Below are positions 63,753-64,000 of a stretch of DNA of 64,000 nucleotides, piece after piece. A model generated the notes under the pieces. It saw only the letters and a program-made list of their open reading frames with translations, did no database searches and was not told where the DNA came from. The translations under genes were made by a program, and so were the position numbers. The DNA lies in NCBI RefSeq assembly GCF_040412085.2, contig NZ_CP115921.1, positions 496,001-560,000 of the forward strand, written 5' to 3'. Positions within the stretch are counted from its first letter, which is position 1, and each line of letters starts with the position of its first letter. Origin of the DNA: Vibrio sp. CB1-14 (GTDB lineage: Bacteria > Pseudomonadota > Gammaproteobacteria > Enterobacterales > Vibrionaceae).

Positions 63753-64000
63753 TCAGATCGCTGTTTCTTCTGCGATCGATGCTTCTTTCTCAGACGATAG
63801 CTTTGTCACCAGTTTCGATAAAGCTTCTACAAAGTAGTAGTCACCATAAATCAAGGAGCAATTGACACCCAAGCCTTTAGGGCAATTAAACGCCCCGCCA
63901 GTCAAAATTCCTTGCTGGCCATCGTCCCCTACCGTACAGTAGTTGTCATAAAGACTCTTTAGGATTCGATTAGCGGCATCAAAGTAATGTGCTTTCTTTG
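63753..64000 (-). CDS. GH88-type unsaturated uronyl hydrolase, C-terminal end (runs off the right edge)
   Basis: The last ~82 codons of a minus-strand gene. The translation contains GILTGGAFNCPKGLGVN and CSLIYGDYYFVEALSKL, which match the C-terminal GH88 pattern of unsaturated glucuronyl hydrolases. These enzymes remove the unsaturated uronate that polysaccharide lyases leave at the non-reducing end. It ends KEASIAEETAI and then TGA. The assignment supports a uronate-containing glycan as the target of this locus. Confidence 0.8.
   Translation of the reverse strand, partial: KKAHYFDAANRILKSLYDNYCTVGDDGQQGILTGGAFNCPKGLGVNCSLIYGDYYFVEALSKLVTKLSSEKEASIAEETAI

Overview
The window looks like chromosomal DNA of a marine gammaproteobacterium, most probably a Vibrio or close relative. 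This is inferred from moderate G+C, short operons with strong Shine-Dalgarno sites, a giant VCBS adhesin with its own type I secretion genes, an IS5-type element and an algal-sugar utilisation locus. No rRNA, tRNA or CRISPR was seen.

Region 1 (1-23.9 kb): the N-terminal part of a membrane sensor, then a three-gene type I secretion operon (two ABC proteins and an HlyD-type adaptor), convergent with a giant VCBS adhesin gene. The adhesin would be about 5,511 residues, but two identical one-base deletions inside near-identical 98-residue repeats break it into three frames. Both ABC proteins have degenerate nucleotide-binding motifs. An IS5-family element sits about 100 bp upstream of the adhesin start, and beyond it lies a decayed second copy of a locus that is intact at 39.8-40.7 kb.

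Region 2 (23.9-44.1 kb): a set of secreted, outer-membrane and cytosolic hydrolases (PLD-type lipoprotein, C45-type amidase/acyltransferase, patatin lipoprotein, M20 amidohydrolase, carboxylesterase-like lipoprotein, periplasmic D-aminoacylase-type amidohydrolase), several beta-barrels, an AaeXAB-like efflux operon and one LysR-type regulator. The main discovery candidate is here. Seven promoters carry the same operator (oriented to the gene, roughly GGATTTGGTCCGTCAT) exactly 30 bp upstream of a -10 hexamer, with no good -35. A full palindromic version lies upstream of the LysR gene. This looks like a compact, undescribed LysR regulon for handling an acylated compound (amide or ester) and exporting products; the substrate is unknown.

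Region 3 (44.1-64 kb): a carbohydrate locus. An IclR regulator, a secreted beta-helix protein (possible polysaccharide lyase), an SSS sodium symporter, lactaldehyde reductase FucO, a TauE/SafE exporter, a Crp/Fnr-like regulator with two DUF202 membrane proteins and an anaerobic sulfatase maturase, then a rhaB-rhaA-rhaD-rhaM operon whose last gene is a cytosolic Cys-type sulfatase. A second rhamnulokinase, an AraC regulator, a DJ-1/PfpI protein and the C-terminus of a GH88-type unsaturated uronyl hydrolase follow. Together these suggest uptake and breakdown of a sulfated, rhamnose- and uronate-containing glycan such as ulvan: oligomers are imported, desulfated inside the cell with maturase-activated sulfatase, rhamnose is split to DHAP and lactaldehyde, and FucO reduces the lactaldehyde.
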